This document shows, piece by piece, positions 17,301-24,153 of a stretch of 39,552 bases of DNA. Origin of the DNA: an uncultured Lachnospiraceae bacterium. Its GTDB lineage: Bacteria; Bacillota; Clostridia; Lachnospirales; Lachnospiraceae. A program made the translations under genes and the position numbers. The stretch lies in assembly GCA_910579495.1 (NCBI GenBank), contig CAJTVD010000021.1, forward strand, positions 1 through 39,552, given 5' to 3'. Under the pieces are notes generated by a model, which worked only from the letters and a program-made list of their open reading frames with translations, made no database searches and was not told the origin of the DNA. How positions within the stretch are numbered: position 1 is the first letter of the stretch; the number at the start of each line of letters is the position of its first letter.

Positions 17301-17357
17301 CTGAGAGAGTATGTAACTTTCTATGTCAGCTTCAAATCTTTTCTCTTTTATATCCAT
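14322..17357 (-). CDS. hsdR: Type I restriction enzyme, restriction (R) subunit
   Basis: A 1011-residue motor and nuclease subunit that translocates DNA and cuts unmethylated invading DNA. The N-terminal PD-(D/E)xK nuclease shows DMVLSVNGIPVVALELKN at about residues 135-153. The SF2 helicase part has Walker A AGSGKSN near residue 315, VDEAHNSQSG (motif II), FFAFTATPKE (motif III), and QTGFDEPLLHTMFVDKK and QTLSRLNRT (motifs V-VI). Full length, with all motifs intact. GAGAGGAAAC precedes the ATG. It is the last gene of the operon and is separated from hsdS by two accessory genes. Confidence 0.95.
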   Translation of the reverse strand: MDIKEKRFEADIESYILSQGGFTKGDLKTYDREKAIDLPKLIAFVKKTQPKQWERYERNYGTDAEKKFYKRFQESVDTFGLLHVLRHGFEDRGAKIEIVAFKENNSLSQQVIDDYNSNIVTCTRQFKYSTQNENSIDMVLSVNGIPVVALELKNQLTGQSVANAKKQFMYDRNPKELCFQFDKRFLVYFAVDLNEIAMTTRLAGKETFFLPFNQGSNGAGEVGGAGNPENPNGYTTSYLWEKVLTKDNLLELIHKFIQRVEEEKIVYKNGVETKKKSIKLIFPRYHQLDVVTKLITDVKENGSGKNYLIQHSAGSGKSNSIAWLAYELSELHGKNDEPIFTSVIVINDRTVLDRQTQDTIFGFDHIKGTVEKIDDEKHSTDLRDAINDGKKIIITTLQKFPHIYDEIRDTTDKRFAVIVDEAHNSQSGRSAQKLKAALADTEEALKEFAEIEGKEEEEIKDDEDRLVEQMLTHGKHKNLSFFAFTATPKESTLELFGVKLPNGKFRAFHIYSMKQAIEEGFILDVLKNYMTYKNCYKIAKNTPGNPEVPATQALRAIQRYESLHPHNLQQKTAIIIETFRSVTKNKINGNAKAMVVTASRLHAIRYYHEFKRYLELKGYDDLEILVAFSGVVKDGEEEYTEEGLNKRKDGTTIKDTQLPAEFNKDEYSMLIVAEKYQTGFDEPLLHTMFVDKKLKGVKAVQTLSRLNRTCAGKTDTFVLDFVNTAEEIKEAFEPYFECTELDQEINVNLIYDTRTMLRSYGLYNDDDIEKLLKILFKKSPQNDTDLGKMASVLTPIVNRYKALSEDKRFDYKKTIHNFNKWYSYITQISRMFDISLQKEFNFTQYLEKMLPLAVDAKSVDLEDKLKLEFYKLEQTFKGDISLNPTVETSTLENPKTLKTSGKGVDEDELLENIIGKINEKFQGIFTDSDRVIVETIYNKCVKDNKKLKMQAKKNDEEVFNQSIFPEIFKQVAQDCYMEQMKAFSKLFEDKAFYESVMESIAKEAYKDLRNR

Positions 17358-17381
17358 AAAATGTTTCCTCTCTTTAATATG

Positions 17382-18149
17382 TCAATCAACTTTATTCAAA
17401 TTTCTTTTTAAAAACTCATCTACATTACCACTATTGTATAAACCCAAATAACTACTGTTTATTGTTTCTCTATTTTGTGACCATTTAAATTTTTTAGGAG
17501 AATCTTTTTGTAAAGCATCTAAATATTGATTCAATATTCCCATCGCTTCTTTAGCGAACCCATCTAAAACATTTAGCACTTCATAAATATTTTTATTTGC
17601 ATTTTCAACACCCATCACTTGTTTCATTTCCATTTCTGTATAAGCTATTTGAAAATATATGTATTGTTCCAGTTGATCTTTTAACTTTATAAATTTATTT
17701 TGTGTAAAATCATTATGAACAAACATAAATTTATCTTTTTTCTTGAATATACAATAGTCTGTATTGGCTATTCCTCCAAGTCTACTTTGCATAGTTGGCA
17801 TTCTATATGAAAATAAATTTTTAGGAACTATCAGATTTCTATTCTTTAGCAATTCATCAATATCTCTATGCGTATAATAATAATCACTATACAACATCAT
17901 CATGGTATTATATAGGAAACATTTTGTCGTATTTTTGTCTAAATAATACTTATAGATTTTTTCTGCAAGCACCACAACCACACCAGTACAAATCCCACCA
18001 AACAATGTTAATGCTATGTTATTTGATAATACAAATGTGTTTAGTGCAATTATCCCTGTTTCAATATTAATATTTACACATATTGTTGCTATCAGGGTTA
18101 AAACAGCAATAGCCATTAGACGTTTTATAATTTTAATATTCGCACTCAT
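17382..18149 (-). CDS. Two-helix membrane protein of unknown function within the hsd operon
   Basis: A 255-residue protein with two predicted membrane helices, at about residues 9-30 and 38-62, followed by a cytoplasmic domain of about 190 residues rich in aromatic and charged residues (LYSDYYYTHRDIDELLKNRN, later YIYFQIAYTEMEMKQVM). No known domain was recognised. AGGAG lies 6 nt before the ATG. It is 54 bp downstream of the HEPN gene and 24 bp upstream of hsdR, all in one direction. The arrangement suggests a membrane partner or effector working with the HEPN protein; this is inference. Confidence 0.7.
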   Translation of the reverse strand: MSANIKIIKRLMAIAVLTLIATICVNINIETGIIALNTFVLSNNIALTLFGGICTGVVVVLAEKIYKYYLDKNTTKCFLYNTMMMLYSDYYYTHRDIDELLKNRNLIVPKNLFSYRMPTMQSRLGGIANTDYCIFKKKDKFMFVHNDFTQNKFIKLKDQLEQYIYFQIAYTEMEMKQVMGVENANKNIYEVLNVLDGFAKEAMGILNQYLDALQKDSPKKFKWSQNRETINSSYLGLYNSGNVDEFLKRNLNKVD

Positions 18150-18203
18150 ATCAAACTCCTACTCTATCTCTTAATGCCTTGTATCTACTAAAAAATTGCT
18201 ATT

Positions 18204-19559
18204 TTAAAACCTCATTCCAAATAATCTTTTTACTTGCTTAAGCATCGTATCATCATCAAGCCCATAAGAAGAAAGCTGTAATAAGTAAATTACCTTTTCA
18301 AGAAATATTACATCTAAAGCGGCAGTATCCTCAAACTCTTTATCCAAATTACCATGTGCAAAATTATTTCTTTGATTTTGAATTCTTGATCCAATCTTAG
18401 TATAATCAAACTCTTCCTTGAGGTTATTTATATTGTATAAATATCGACCTATCTCGCTTAACAGAGCATCATAATCCTCCCCTATCTGAACTATTTTTTG
18501 CGACAAAGAATCTGATCCGACTAATTTCTGTAAAAATTTATACTGCTTCTTAATTTCACCAGTACTTTCTATAACTTTATTTTCTAATTCTTCCCTCACT
18601 TTTTCCTGTGCTTTTAATGTTTTATCACTATGTCTCAATCCCTCTGGATATAAATTTTTAAACATCCACTCAACAGCCGCTGTTATCATAATAAATTTTG
18701 AATAATCAATTTTCAAAGAATCTTTATGTGAATCAGGTATATGTCTTAAATATAATTTTTCATTCTCAATATCTTGTAAGATTTTCCCTAGCTTTCCCTT
18801 TATTGCTTCATATGTAATATTTCTTTCTTTGATAATTTTTTCATTCTCTATTTCATCTCTTTCATCCATAAAAAGAATTTTCCCAACTTTTCTATATTTT
18901 TCGTGGGATTCTTGAGTATATAGCGCAATTTCACTAAAATTAATATTATTTCGATAACATAAAAATCCTAAAAATCTTTTCATAACATAACACAAATGCA
19001 CTAAAAAATCATAATCATTACTCTCATCAACTAATAAATTAATAGATGAATATAAATTCAAAGGATGACAAGACTGAAAGTTGATTCCACGATATATTGC
19101 AAAATATATGCCAACTTCTTTATTTTCAACATTAAAATATTCCGTTGGAGATGTTGTTTCCTCAAAACTCTTTGTTTTACATGATGCAGTACCTTCTTCT
19201 GTGAATCCATAACTCTCTATCCCTTGAGCAATATTATATATATAATTAATTTCATCACCCATAAAAGACAGCTTACTTATCGTTGCATTCTTTTGAAATT
19301 CAATATAATATTGAACTCTAATTCTTATTTGCGTATTTTTAACTCCTGCATTTCCTGGATATGTTTTAAACAGCACTTCATTTCCATTTTCAGCATTTAT
19401 CCCTTTTAAATAGTCGTCTTCAAAATTGGGCGGATTTGATAGCCAGCCTGAAACCATCCATCCTTTTCCCAGAGATTCAATCTCCTCCATATATAGCATA
19501 TCATCTTCCAATCTATAAATATATTTTTCATCTTTATAATCTATTGTTCCGTATAACAT
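18204..19559 (-). CDS. HEPN-domain protein resembling ApeA-type abortive-infection proteins
   Basis: A 451-residue soluble protein. Its C-terminal domain carries RNNFAHG, matching the RX4-6H motif of HEPN ribonucleases (Arg about 397, His about 402), in a helical context typical of the fold. The N-terminal 200 residues are beta-rich and resemble the ligand- or phage-sensing N-terminal domain of ApeA-like proteins, which have the same two-part layout. HEPN proteins of this kind cleave tRNA or other RNA after phage sensing and stop growth. It lies between hsdS and the membrane protein/hsdR pair, with AAGGAG 11 nt before the ATG. The HEPN motif is clear; the ApeA link is by resemblance. Confidence 0.7.
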   Translation of the reverse strand: MLYGTIDYKDEKYIYRLEDDMLYMEEIESLGKGWMVSGWLSNPPNFEDDYLKGINAENGNEVLFKTYPGNAGVKNTQIRIRVQYYIEFQKNATISKLSFMGDEINYIYNIAQGIESYGFTEEGTASCKTKSFEETTSPTEYFNVENKEVGIYFAIYRGINFQSCHPLNLYSSINLLVDESNDYDFLVHLCYVMKRFLGFLCYRNNINFSEIALYTQESHEKYRKVGKILFMDERDEIENEKIIKERNITYEAIKGKLGKILQDIENEKLYLRHIPDSHKDSLKIDYSKFIMITAAVEWMFKNLYPEGLRHSDKTLKAQEKVREELENKVIESTGEIKKQYKFLQKLVGSDSLSQKIVQIGEDYDALLSEIGRYLYNINNLKEEFDYTKIGSRIQNQRNNFAHGNLDKEFEDTAALDVIFLEKVIYLLQLSSYGLDDDTMLKQVKRLFGMRF

Positions 19560-19630
19560 TTATTTTTCTTCTCCTTATAATATTTTCAAAAAGATTTAAT
19601 TTGATGTTTTTTATTGTATGCACTTTTATA

Positions 19631-20860
19631 TCACTCCACCTTTTTCTTTCCTGTTACACATTCATAAATAAGTGACTTTTTATAACTCTCCAAATCTGCA
19701 AGCAGTTCTTCTTTTTTGGCAATCAGCTTATCTATTTCAGAACATTTTTCATCAAGATATTCTGCTATTTCTCTCTGTTCCTCTAAAGGGGGATTAGGAA
19801 CCTTTATCCTTAACAACTCTTCTGGATATGTTCTCCATCTCATAAGCATAATTCCATGACCATACTTATAGCAATCTCCATTAAAGCATGTATGTCTAAA
19901 GTATTCATTGTAATAGGTTTTAACCACAGGAGCATCTTTTTTCGCTCTATATACATCATAATCAGGACTTGTTACCCCTTCATAATCTGAATATCCAATT
20001 GCTCCCATCCATGCTAATAACTTATTAACGATAATATCATCTTTCTTTACGATTTTATAATTCATTACTGTTGCTGCCTTATTCCCTTTTTCCTCTAATT
20101 CACTTCGAGGTTTCACTCCTAATGAAGTATAAAGAGACAATAAACAGGCATTTGGATCATCATTTCTCTCATCTACTATTTCAAATAATCTTTGTACTCT
20201 AACATACTCCCAATGGGCAGGTATTTTCCCAATCCATTCACTATCTGTATCTTTCATCTCTACATCGGGATTCAATCCCTTTGTCACCGCATCTGTTATA
20301 ATTGCCTGTTTATATTTCTTATAATCTTCAATCGTTTCTTTTGTATTTGCAATAACAGAATCAATTTCTCCAACTTTTTCATCAAGAAAATCTATAATCT
20401 TTTGCTGTTCAGCTTCATTAAAGACTACCACTTTAAATCCTTGTAACATAGGTAATCTCACAGAATCTACTGTAGATTTTGCACTTCCTTGATCCATTAT
20501 CATCGGGAATAAGCCTTCTAAATAATATTTCAAAAAGGAAGACTGAACATATCTAAAATTATTCATTCTATATACCCTTTGGTGACAAGCATATTTACCC
20601 TGTACATAATGAAACACTCTCCCTGCACCAACTCCATCTCCAGCCATCAATATAGCTCCTACGTCATCAAAGGAATATTGATTACTTCTTTCTACTTTTG
20701 GAGAGCGAACATAAAAAGGATATTCCCCATCATTTTCTCTATTTTGTGTATCCATATTACCTGTTGTTATATCTGCAATAAACCTTAATTGAATCAGCTT
20801 AGTATCTTCAGGAATCTCCCCAATCCATTCCACACCAGAATCTTTCATTTGTCTTGCCAT
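19631..20860 (-). CDS. hsdS: Type I restriction enzyme, specificity (S) subunit
   Basis: A 409-residue DNA-recognition subunit with two target-recognition domains. Each half begins with a similar motif (GVEWIGEIP near residue 9 and SEWIGKIPAHWE near 207) and ends in a similar long helix (EQQKIIDFLDEKVGEIDSVI and EQREIAEYLDEKCSEIDKLI), the usual duplicated architecture. It binds two HsdM subunits and sets the bipartite target sequence, which cannot be predicted by eye. The ATG overlaps the hsdM stop (TAATG), with AGGGGG just upstream. It is the only specificity gene seen in the window. Confidence 0.94.
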   Translation of the reverse strand: MARQMKDSGVEWIGEIPEDTKLIQLRFIADITTGNMDTQNRENDGEYPFYVRSPKVERSNQYSFDDVGAILMAGDGVGAGRVFHYVQGKYACHQRVYRMNNFRYVQSSFLKYYLEGLFPMIMDQGSAKSTVDSVRLPMLQGFKVVVFNEAEQQKIIDFLDEKVGEIDSVIANTKETIEDYKKYKQAIITDAVTKGLNPDVEMKDTDSEWIGKIPAHWEYVRVQRLFEIVDERNDDPNACLLSLYTSLGVKPRSELEEKGNKAATVMNYKIVKKDDIIVNKLLAWMGAIGYSDYEGVTSPDYDVYRAKKDAPVVKTYYNEYFRHTCFNGDCYKYGHGIMLMRWRTYPEELLRIKVPNPPLEEQREIAEYLDEKCSEIDKLIAKKEELLADLESYKKSLIYECVTGKKKVE

Positions 20861-22632
20861 TACTCATTACCCCCTTTACCAAATAACTTCTCTAAAGAGG
20901 TCATAATTTCTTTCTCATGGTTTGTGATTCTCTCTGCAATTACTTCTGCCTTTTCTGGTGCTTCATACTTATAGAAATACCTTGTAAAAGGAATCTCATA
21001 GCCAACTTTTGTTTTGGACTTTTCAATCCATGCTTCGGGATTATATGGTTTTACTTCTCTCTCAAAATAACTGTCTATATCCTCTGTCAAAGGAACATTC
21101 TCAAAATCTCTTTTGGCTGCATCTGCTACTGGCTGATTTTTCTTACCCTTTGTAATTAACTTTCCATCTTCATCATAAGAAGGACTATCTATCTGGATTC
21201 TGTTAAAGCCAAAATCTTCATTATTGAAAATCTTACTTTCACAGACTTTACCATCTAATTCATAAGACTTATTTTTGAACTCTCCATAAGCAGTTACAAT
21301 CATTTTTCTGCATTCTTCTGTAATATCATTTCTCTTACTGCCGATGTTCTTTCTTCTGGATACTACCATCTTGGAAGCATCAATAAGCTGCACTTTTCCC
21401 TGTCTTTCTTCTGCCTTATTCTTAGAAATAATCCAAATATATGTAGTAATACCTGTATTGTAAAATACATCCGTTGATAACTGAACGATTGCATCTAACC
21501 AATCATTTTCAATCATATATCTTCTAATTTCTGATTCTCCTGATTCAGCAGCACCAGTAAACAACGAGGAACCATTATGGATAATTGCCATTCTTCCATC
21601 ATCTTTTAGCTTTGCAATCCCATTCAAATCAAAAAGCATCTGTCCGTCACTGATTTTAGGAAGACCAACAGAAAATCTTCCCTGATCTCCAAGTTTCGCC
21701 TCTGCTTCCACTGCATTCTTTTCTACTTTCCATTCAATGCCAAACGGAGGATTGCTGATAATATAATCAAATGCATAGCCTTTAAACTTATCATCTGACA
21801 GAGTATTCCCCTGTCTCATATTATCGCTGTTACCGCCACGAATCAGCATATCTGCTTTTGCAATCGCAAATGTTTCAGGGTTTAACTCCTGTCCGAATAC
21901 TTTCACATCTGCTTCCGCATCCAATTCAAGAAGTCTTTCTGTCATACAAGTAAGCATCTGACTTGTACCCATAGTCATATCATAAACAGTCTTTGCAACA
22001 CCTTCCTCAATCATAGACTTCTTATCTTCTGAAATCAGCAAATCTGTCATAAGATAAATAATATCCCTTGATGTAAAATGCGCCCCTGCCTGCTCATCAT
22101 AAGACTCTGAAAATCTACGAACTAAATCTTCAAAGATATATCCCATATCAACTGCTGTAATCTTATCTGCTCCCATATATGCTGATGGCTTATTAAATGC
22201 TTCAATGATTAAAAACAACATTCCATTATTAGCAAGTTTAGTAATCTCTCTGTCAAACTCAAAATTCTCAATAATATCCTGCACATTATCAGAAAATCCA
22301 TTAAGATATTCTCTGAAATTCTTCTCTATATGTGTTGCATCATTACACAATTTCTGAAAATCAAAAGGACTGATATTGTAAAACTTATATCCTGATGCAG
22401 TCTCTAAAAAACCATCAATTACTTCCAAATGCTTTACTTGATCATAAGTATCCCATACTTTCTGTCTTGTTGGTGCAAGTACATCATTAAATCTCTTAAT
22501 CACGCACATAGGAAGAATCACTTTTCCATATTCATGAGGTTTATAATATTCTCTGATTAAATCAGCAATAGACCAAATAAGATTGGATTTCTCTTGTATA
22601 TTTGTTGTAGTTTGATTATGTAACTCTGTCAT
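20860..22632 (-). CDS. hsdM: Type I restriction enzyme, modification (M) subunit
   Basis: A 590-residue N6-adenine DNA methyltransferase that protects host DNA. It has an N-terminal helical HsdM domain (about residues 10-160), the conserved GAHFTSRDII segment, an unusual motif I DMTMGTSQML in place of the common DPxCGTGGFL, and the catalytic motif IV ISNPPFG near residue 300. The altered motif I occurs in a known HsdM subfamily and does not by itself imply loss of activity. AAGGAG lies 10 nt before the ATG. It follows a wHTH regulator gene and is translationally coupled to hsdS. Confidence 0.94.
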   Translation of the reverse strand: MTELHNQTTTNIQEKSNLIWSIADLIREYYKPHEYGKVILPMCVIKRFNDVLAPTRQKVWDTYDQVKHLEVIDGFLETASGYKFYNISPFDFQKLCNDATHIEKNFREYLNGFSDNVQDIIENFEFDREITKLANNGMLFLIIEAFNKPSAYMGADKITAVDMGYIFEDLVRRFSESYDEQAGAHFTSRDIIYLMTDLLISEDKKSMIEEGVAKTVYDMTMGTSQMLTCMTERLLELDAEADVKVFGQELNPETFAIAKADMLIRGGNSDNMRQGNTLSDDKFKGYAFDYIISNPPFGIEWKVEKNAVEAEAKLGDQGRFSVGLPKISDGQMLFDLNGIAKLKDDGRMAIIHNGSSLFTGAAESGESEIRRYMIENDWLDAIVQLSTDVFYNTGITTYIWIISKNKAEERQGKVQLIDASKMVVSRRKNIGSKRNDITEECRKMIVTAYGEFKNKSYELDGKVCESKIFNNEDFGFNRIQIDSPSYDEDGKLITKGKKNQPVADAAKRDFENVPLTEDIDSYFEREVKPYNPEAWIEKSKTKVGYEIPFTRYFYKYEAPEKAEVIAERITNHEKEIMTSLEKLFGKGGNE

Positions 22633-22686
22633 TTTTCATTTTCTCCTTACAGTTCTTTTCATTTTATTATTTCATCTGTCCAATAT

Positions 22687-22950
22687 TCAGGACTTTAATT
22701 TCTTCATTATCTTTTTTGCATCTTCTGTTAGGACATATCTGCCCTTTGTATTGTTGTAAATTTGAACATAATCATTGTTGATCAACTCATTCAAGACCAT
22801 ATTTACCTTCGCCTTGCTGCATCCAAGACTATCTGCTATCTCCTGTTGAGTAATAGGACATATTTCCGTATTGTTAATCTCTATCTGATGCCCATATAAT
22901 GTTTTCAATACCAAATATCTATCATTTGTAAAAAATTCTATTTTGTTCAT
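22687..22950 (-). CDS. Small winged-helix regulator of the hsd operon
   Basis: An 87-residue DNA-binding protein. The segment ITQQEIADSLGCSKAKVNMV (about residues 33-52) is a helix-turn-helix, followed by LNELINNDYVQIYNNTKGRY, a winged hairpin as in MarR/Crp-type folds. In-frame GTG and ATG codons lie 6-9 bases upstream, but AAAAGG is best placed for the ATG at 22950 (MNKIEFF). It is the first gene of the operon, 54 bp upstream of hsdM. A symmetric operator lies in its promoter, so autoregulation delaying restriction relative to methylation is plausible. Confidence 0.8.
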   Translation of the reverse strand: MNKIEFFTNDRYLVLKTLYGHQIEINNTEICPITQQEIADSLGCSKAKVNMVLNELINNDYVQIYNNTKGRYVLTEDAKKIMKKLKS

Positions 22951-22991
22951 TACCATCACCTTTTATGTTCAAAAATTTTTCCTATGGTATT

Positions 22992-23037
22992 ATTATAATG
23001 CTTCTGTATCAGATTGCAAGCCAATTTGTGTCTGATA
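22992..23037 (-). promoter_or_regulatory. Promoter and candidate operator of the hsd operon
   Basis: On the minus strand TTGCAA (plus 23014-23019) and TATAAT (22992-22997) are 16 bp apart. The -35 box lies between two halves of an inverted repeat, TATCAGA (plus 23007-23013) and TCTGATA (23031-23037), 17 nt apart. A regulator bound there would block RNA polymerase; the wHTH protein encoded just downstream is the obvious candidate. Confidence 0.65.
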
Positions 23038-23055
23038 ACCTTCGACTTTATCTTC

Positions 23056-23529
23056 GGGTATTCGCTTCCATTCAGAAAATCCAAATAAAGCCAATACCTA
23101 CTGCATATACTCTGATAGAGTGACACTTACAAAGTACACGGGTCTCGCCAACCTAGCAAGTTCCTTGCTGAACAGGTTGTCTCGCCCTTGACGCCCCATA
23201 AAAAGCATGGGGCTATCAGGTAAAATGCACAGCAAGCTGCACATTTTCGCTTGAGGACCAGCAACCTGATACGGGACATTCCAGAAAACAATAACCTCCA
23301 CTGGAGCTTATTGCTTTCCTCCATTCGAGATGCGCTCGACCCGTTGGGCTATAAAACCTAATCTTTGGATTTATTTTGATGTTTTCTTTCCCTATACAGA
23401 AGATGAATTTTGAGCATCTTATAACAGATTATTTCATCTTTTGCCATATTGTTTTATTTATTGAAATATAGTTTTATAAATTATTATATTATTGCATTTT
23501 ATGCTCAAATTTTCAAAAAGCGAATACCC
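23056..23529. repeat. 12-bp perfect inverted repeats flanking the structured RNA region
   Basis: GGGTATTCGCTT at 23056-23067 and its exact complement AAGCGAATACCC at 23518-23529 enclose 450 bp that contain the candidate RNA. No flanking target duplication was seen. They could be ends of a small non-autonomous element or recombinase sites. The outer eight bases, GGGTATTC, recur at 33573-33580 upstream of another island gene. Confidence 0.5.
23138..23344 (-). ncRNA. Highly structured candidate non-coding RNA
   Basis: In a GC-richer patch within AT-rich DNA the minus strand folds into a closed multi-branch structure of about 207 nt. ACGGGTC at the 5' end pairs with GACCCGT at the 3' end (plus 23338-23344 and 23138-23144). 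Inside are CAATAA/TTATTG with CTCC/GGAG, TATCAGGT/ACCTGATA enclosing an 11-bp hairpin with two G-U pairs, GCCCCAT/ATGGGGC, and CAACCT/AGGTTG enclosing AGCAAG/CTTGCT. The G-U pairs form only on the minus strand, which fixes orientation. It may be a raiA-motif-like RNA, known in Firmicutes and from mobile elements, but I could not verify this. A weak promoter (TGGCAA-17-TATAAG, plus 23418-23446) lies upstream. Confidence 0.65.
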
Positions 23530-23541
23530 ATCATTTATCCT

Positions 23542-23571
23542 AAAAAAGCAAACAGAATCTCTCCGTTTGCT
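23542..23571 (-). terminator. Rho-independent terminator of the recombinase operon
   Basis: On the minus strand AGCAAAC (plus 23565-23571) pairs with GTTTGCT (23547-23553), followed by six T (23542-23547). It lies 10 bp after the stop of the coiled-coil gene. Confidence 0.85.
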
Positions 23572-23580
23572 TATTATTTT

Positions 23581-24153
23581 CTATTTCATCAGTGCTTCAA
23601 ACATTTCGTCATATCTTTTCAGACTATCAGCATCAAGCTGAATGATATTTTCTTTAATTCTTTCCTGCTCTCTTTTCTGTTTTGAAGCAGAGGACAGAAT
23701 ATATCTGTTGATTACATCCTGCTGATTATCCAGCATTTTTTTCAATTCCTCATTTTCTATCTTCAAAATATCTACTTCTTCTTTATGATCTGCATTCAGG
23801 ATGTCAATACTTTTACTTGCTTCTTTATACTGATATAGATTATTCACCATATCAGAAAGTGTCTGTAAATAATATTTCTGCATAGCAGGCTCATTTTCAA
23901 TATTTATGAGCATATCTTCCACACTCGGCAAATTATAACCTGTCCTTGCAGGAATATTTGCTCCTGCAATCTTTTTGTTAATGGCTTCTATGGTATCCCT
24001 CATTTGGTATTTCCATATATGTACCTTGATACCTGTAGCCTTCTCCAACTGTGTATATTTTATTTTTTGATTTGGATGGTTCTTTTGGTAATCCTTCAAA
24101 ACATTTAGCAACTGTTCATTTGTATATAAAGCTGGTCTTCCATCTGTTCGCAT
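23581..24153 (-). CDS. Coiled-coil accessory protein, TnpC-like
   Basis: A 190-residue soluble protein ending the recombinase operon. The N-terminal half (RTDGRPALYTNEQLLNVLKD, then QLEKATGIKVHIWKYQM) looks like a small DNA-binding helical domain. Residues 120-175 form a coiled coil with Lys/Glu heptads. TnpC of Tn554 is a small protein of the same kind, encoded after the recombinases, that orients transposition; families such as DUF6262 hold similar proteins. It is longer than TnpC of Tn554 (about 125). A GGAGGAG site lies 7 nt before the ATG, which is inside the upstream gene (49-bp overlap). Confidence 0.65.
   Translation of the reverse strand: MRTDGRPALYTNEQLLNVLKDYQKNHPNQKIKYTQLEKATGIKVHIWKYQMRDTIEAINKKIAGANIPARTGYNLPSVEDMLINIENEPAMQKYYLQTLSDMVNNLYQYKEASKSIDILNADHKEEVDILKIENEELKKMLDNQQDVINRYILSSASKQKREQERIKENIIQLDADSLKRYDEMFEALMK

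Noticed and set aside
20860..22632. HsdM inactive because motif I reads DMTMGTSQML
   Set aside because: This variant is typical of a known HsdM subfamily and the catalytic NPPF motif is intact, so loss of activity is not supported.
23098..23324. Two overlapping minus-strand reading frames of 65-67 codons
   Set aside because: They lie inside the structured RNA, have no ribosome binding site and are open in two frames at once, as expected from a GC-rich conserved RNA and not from a gene.
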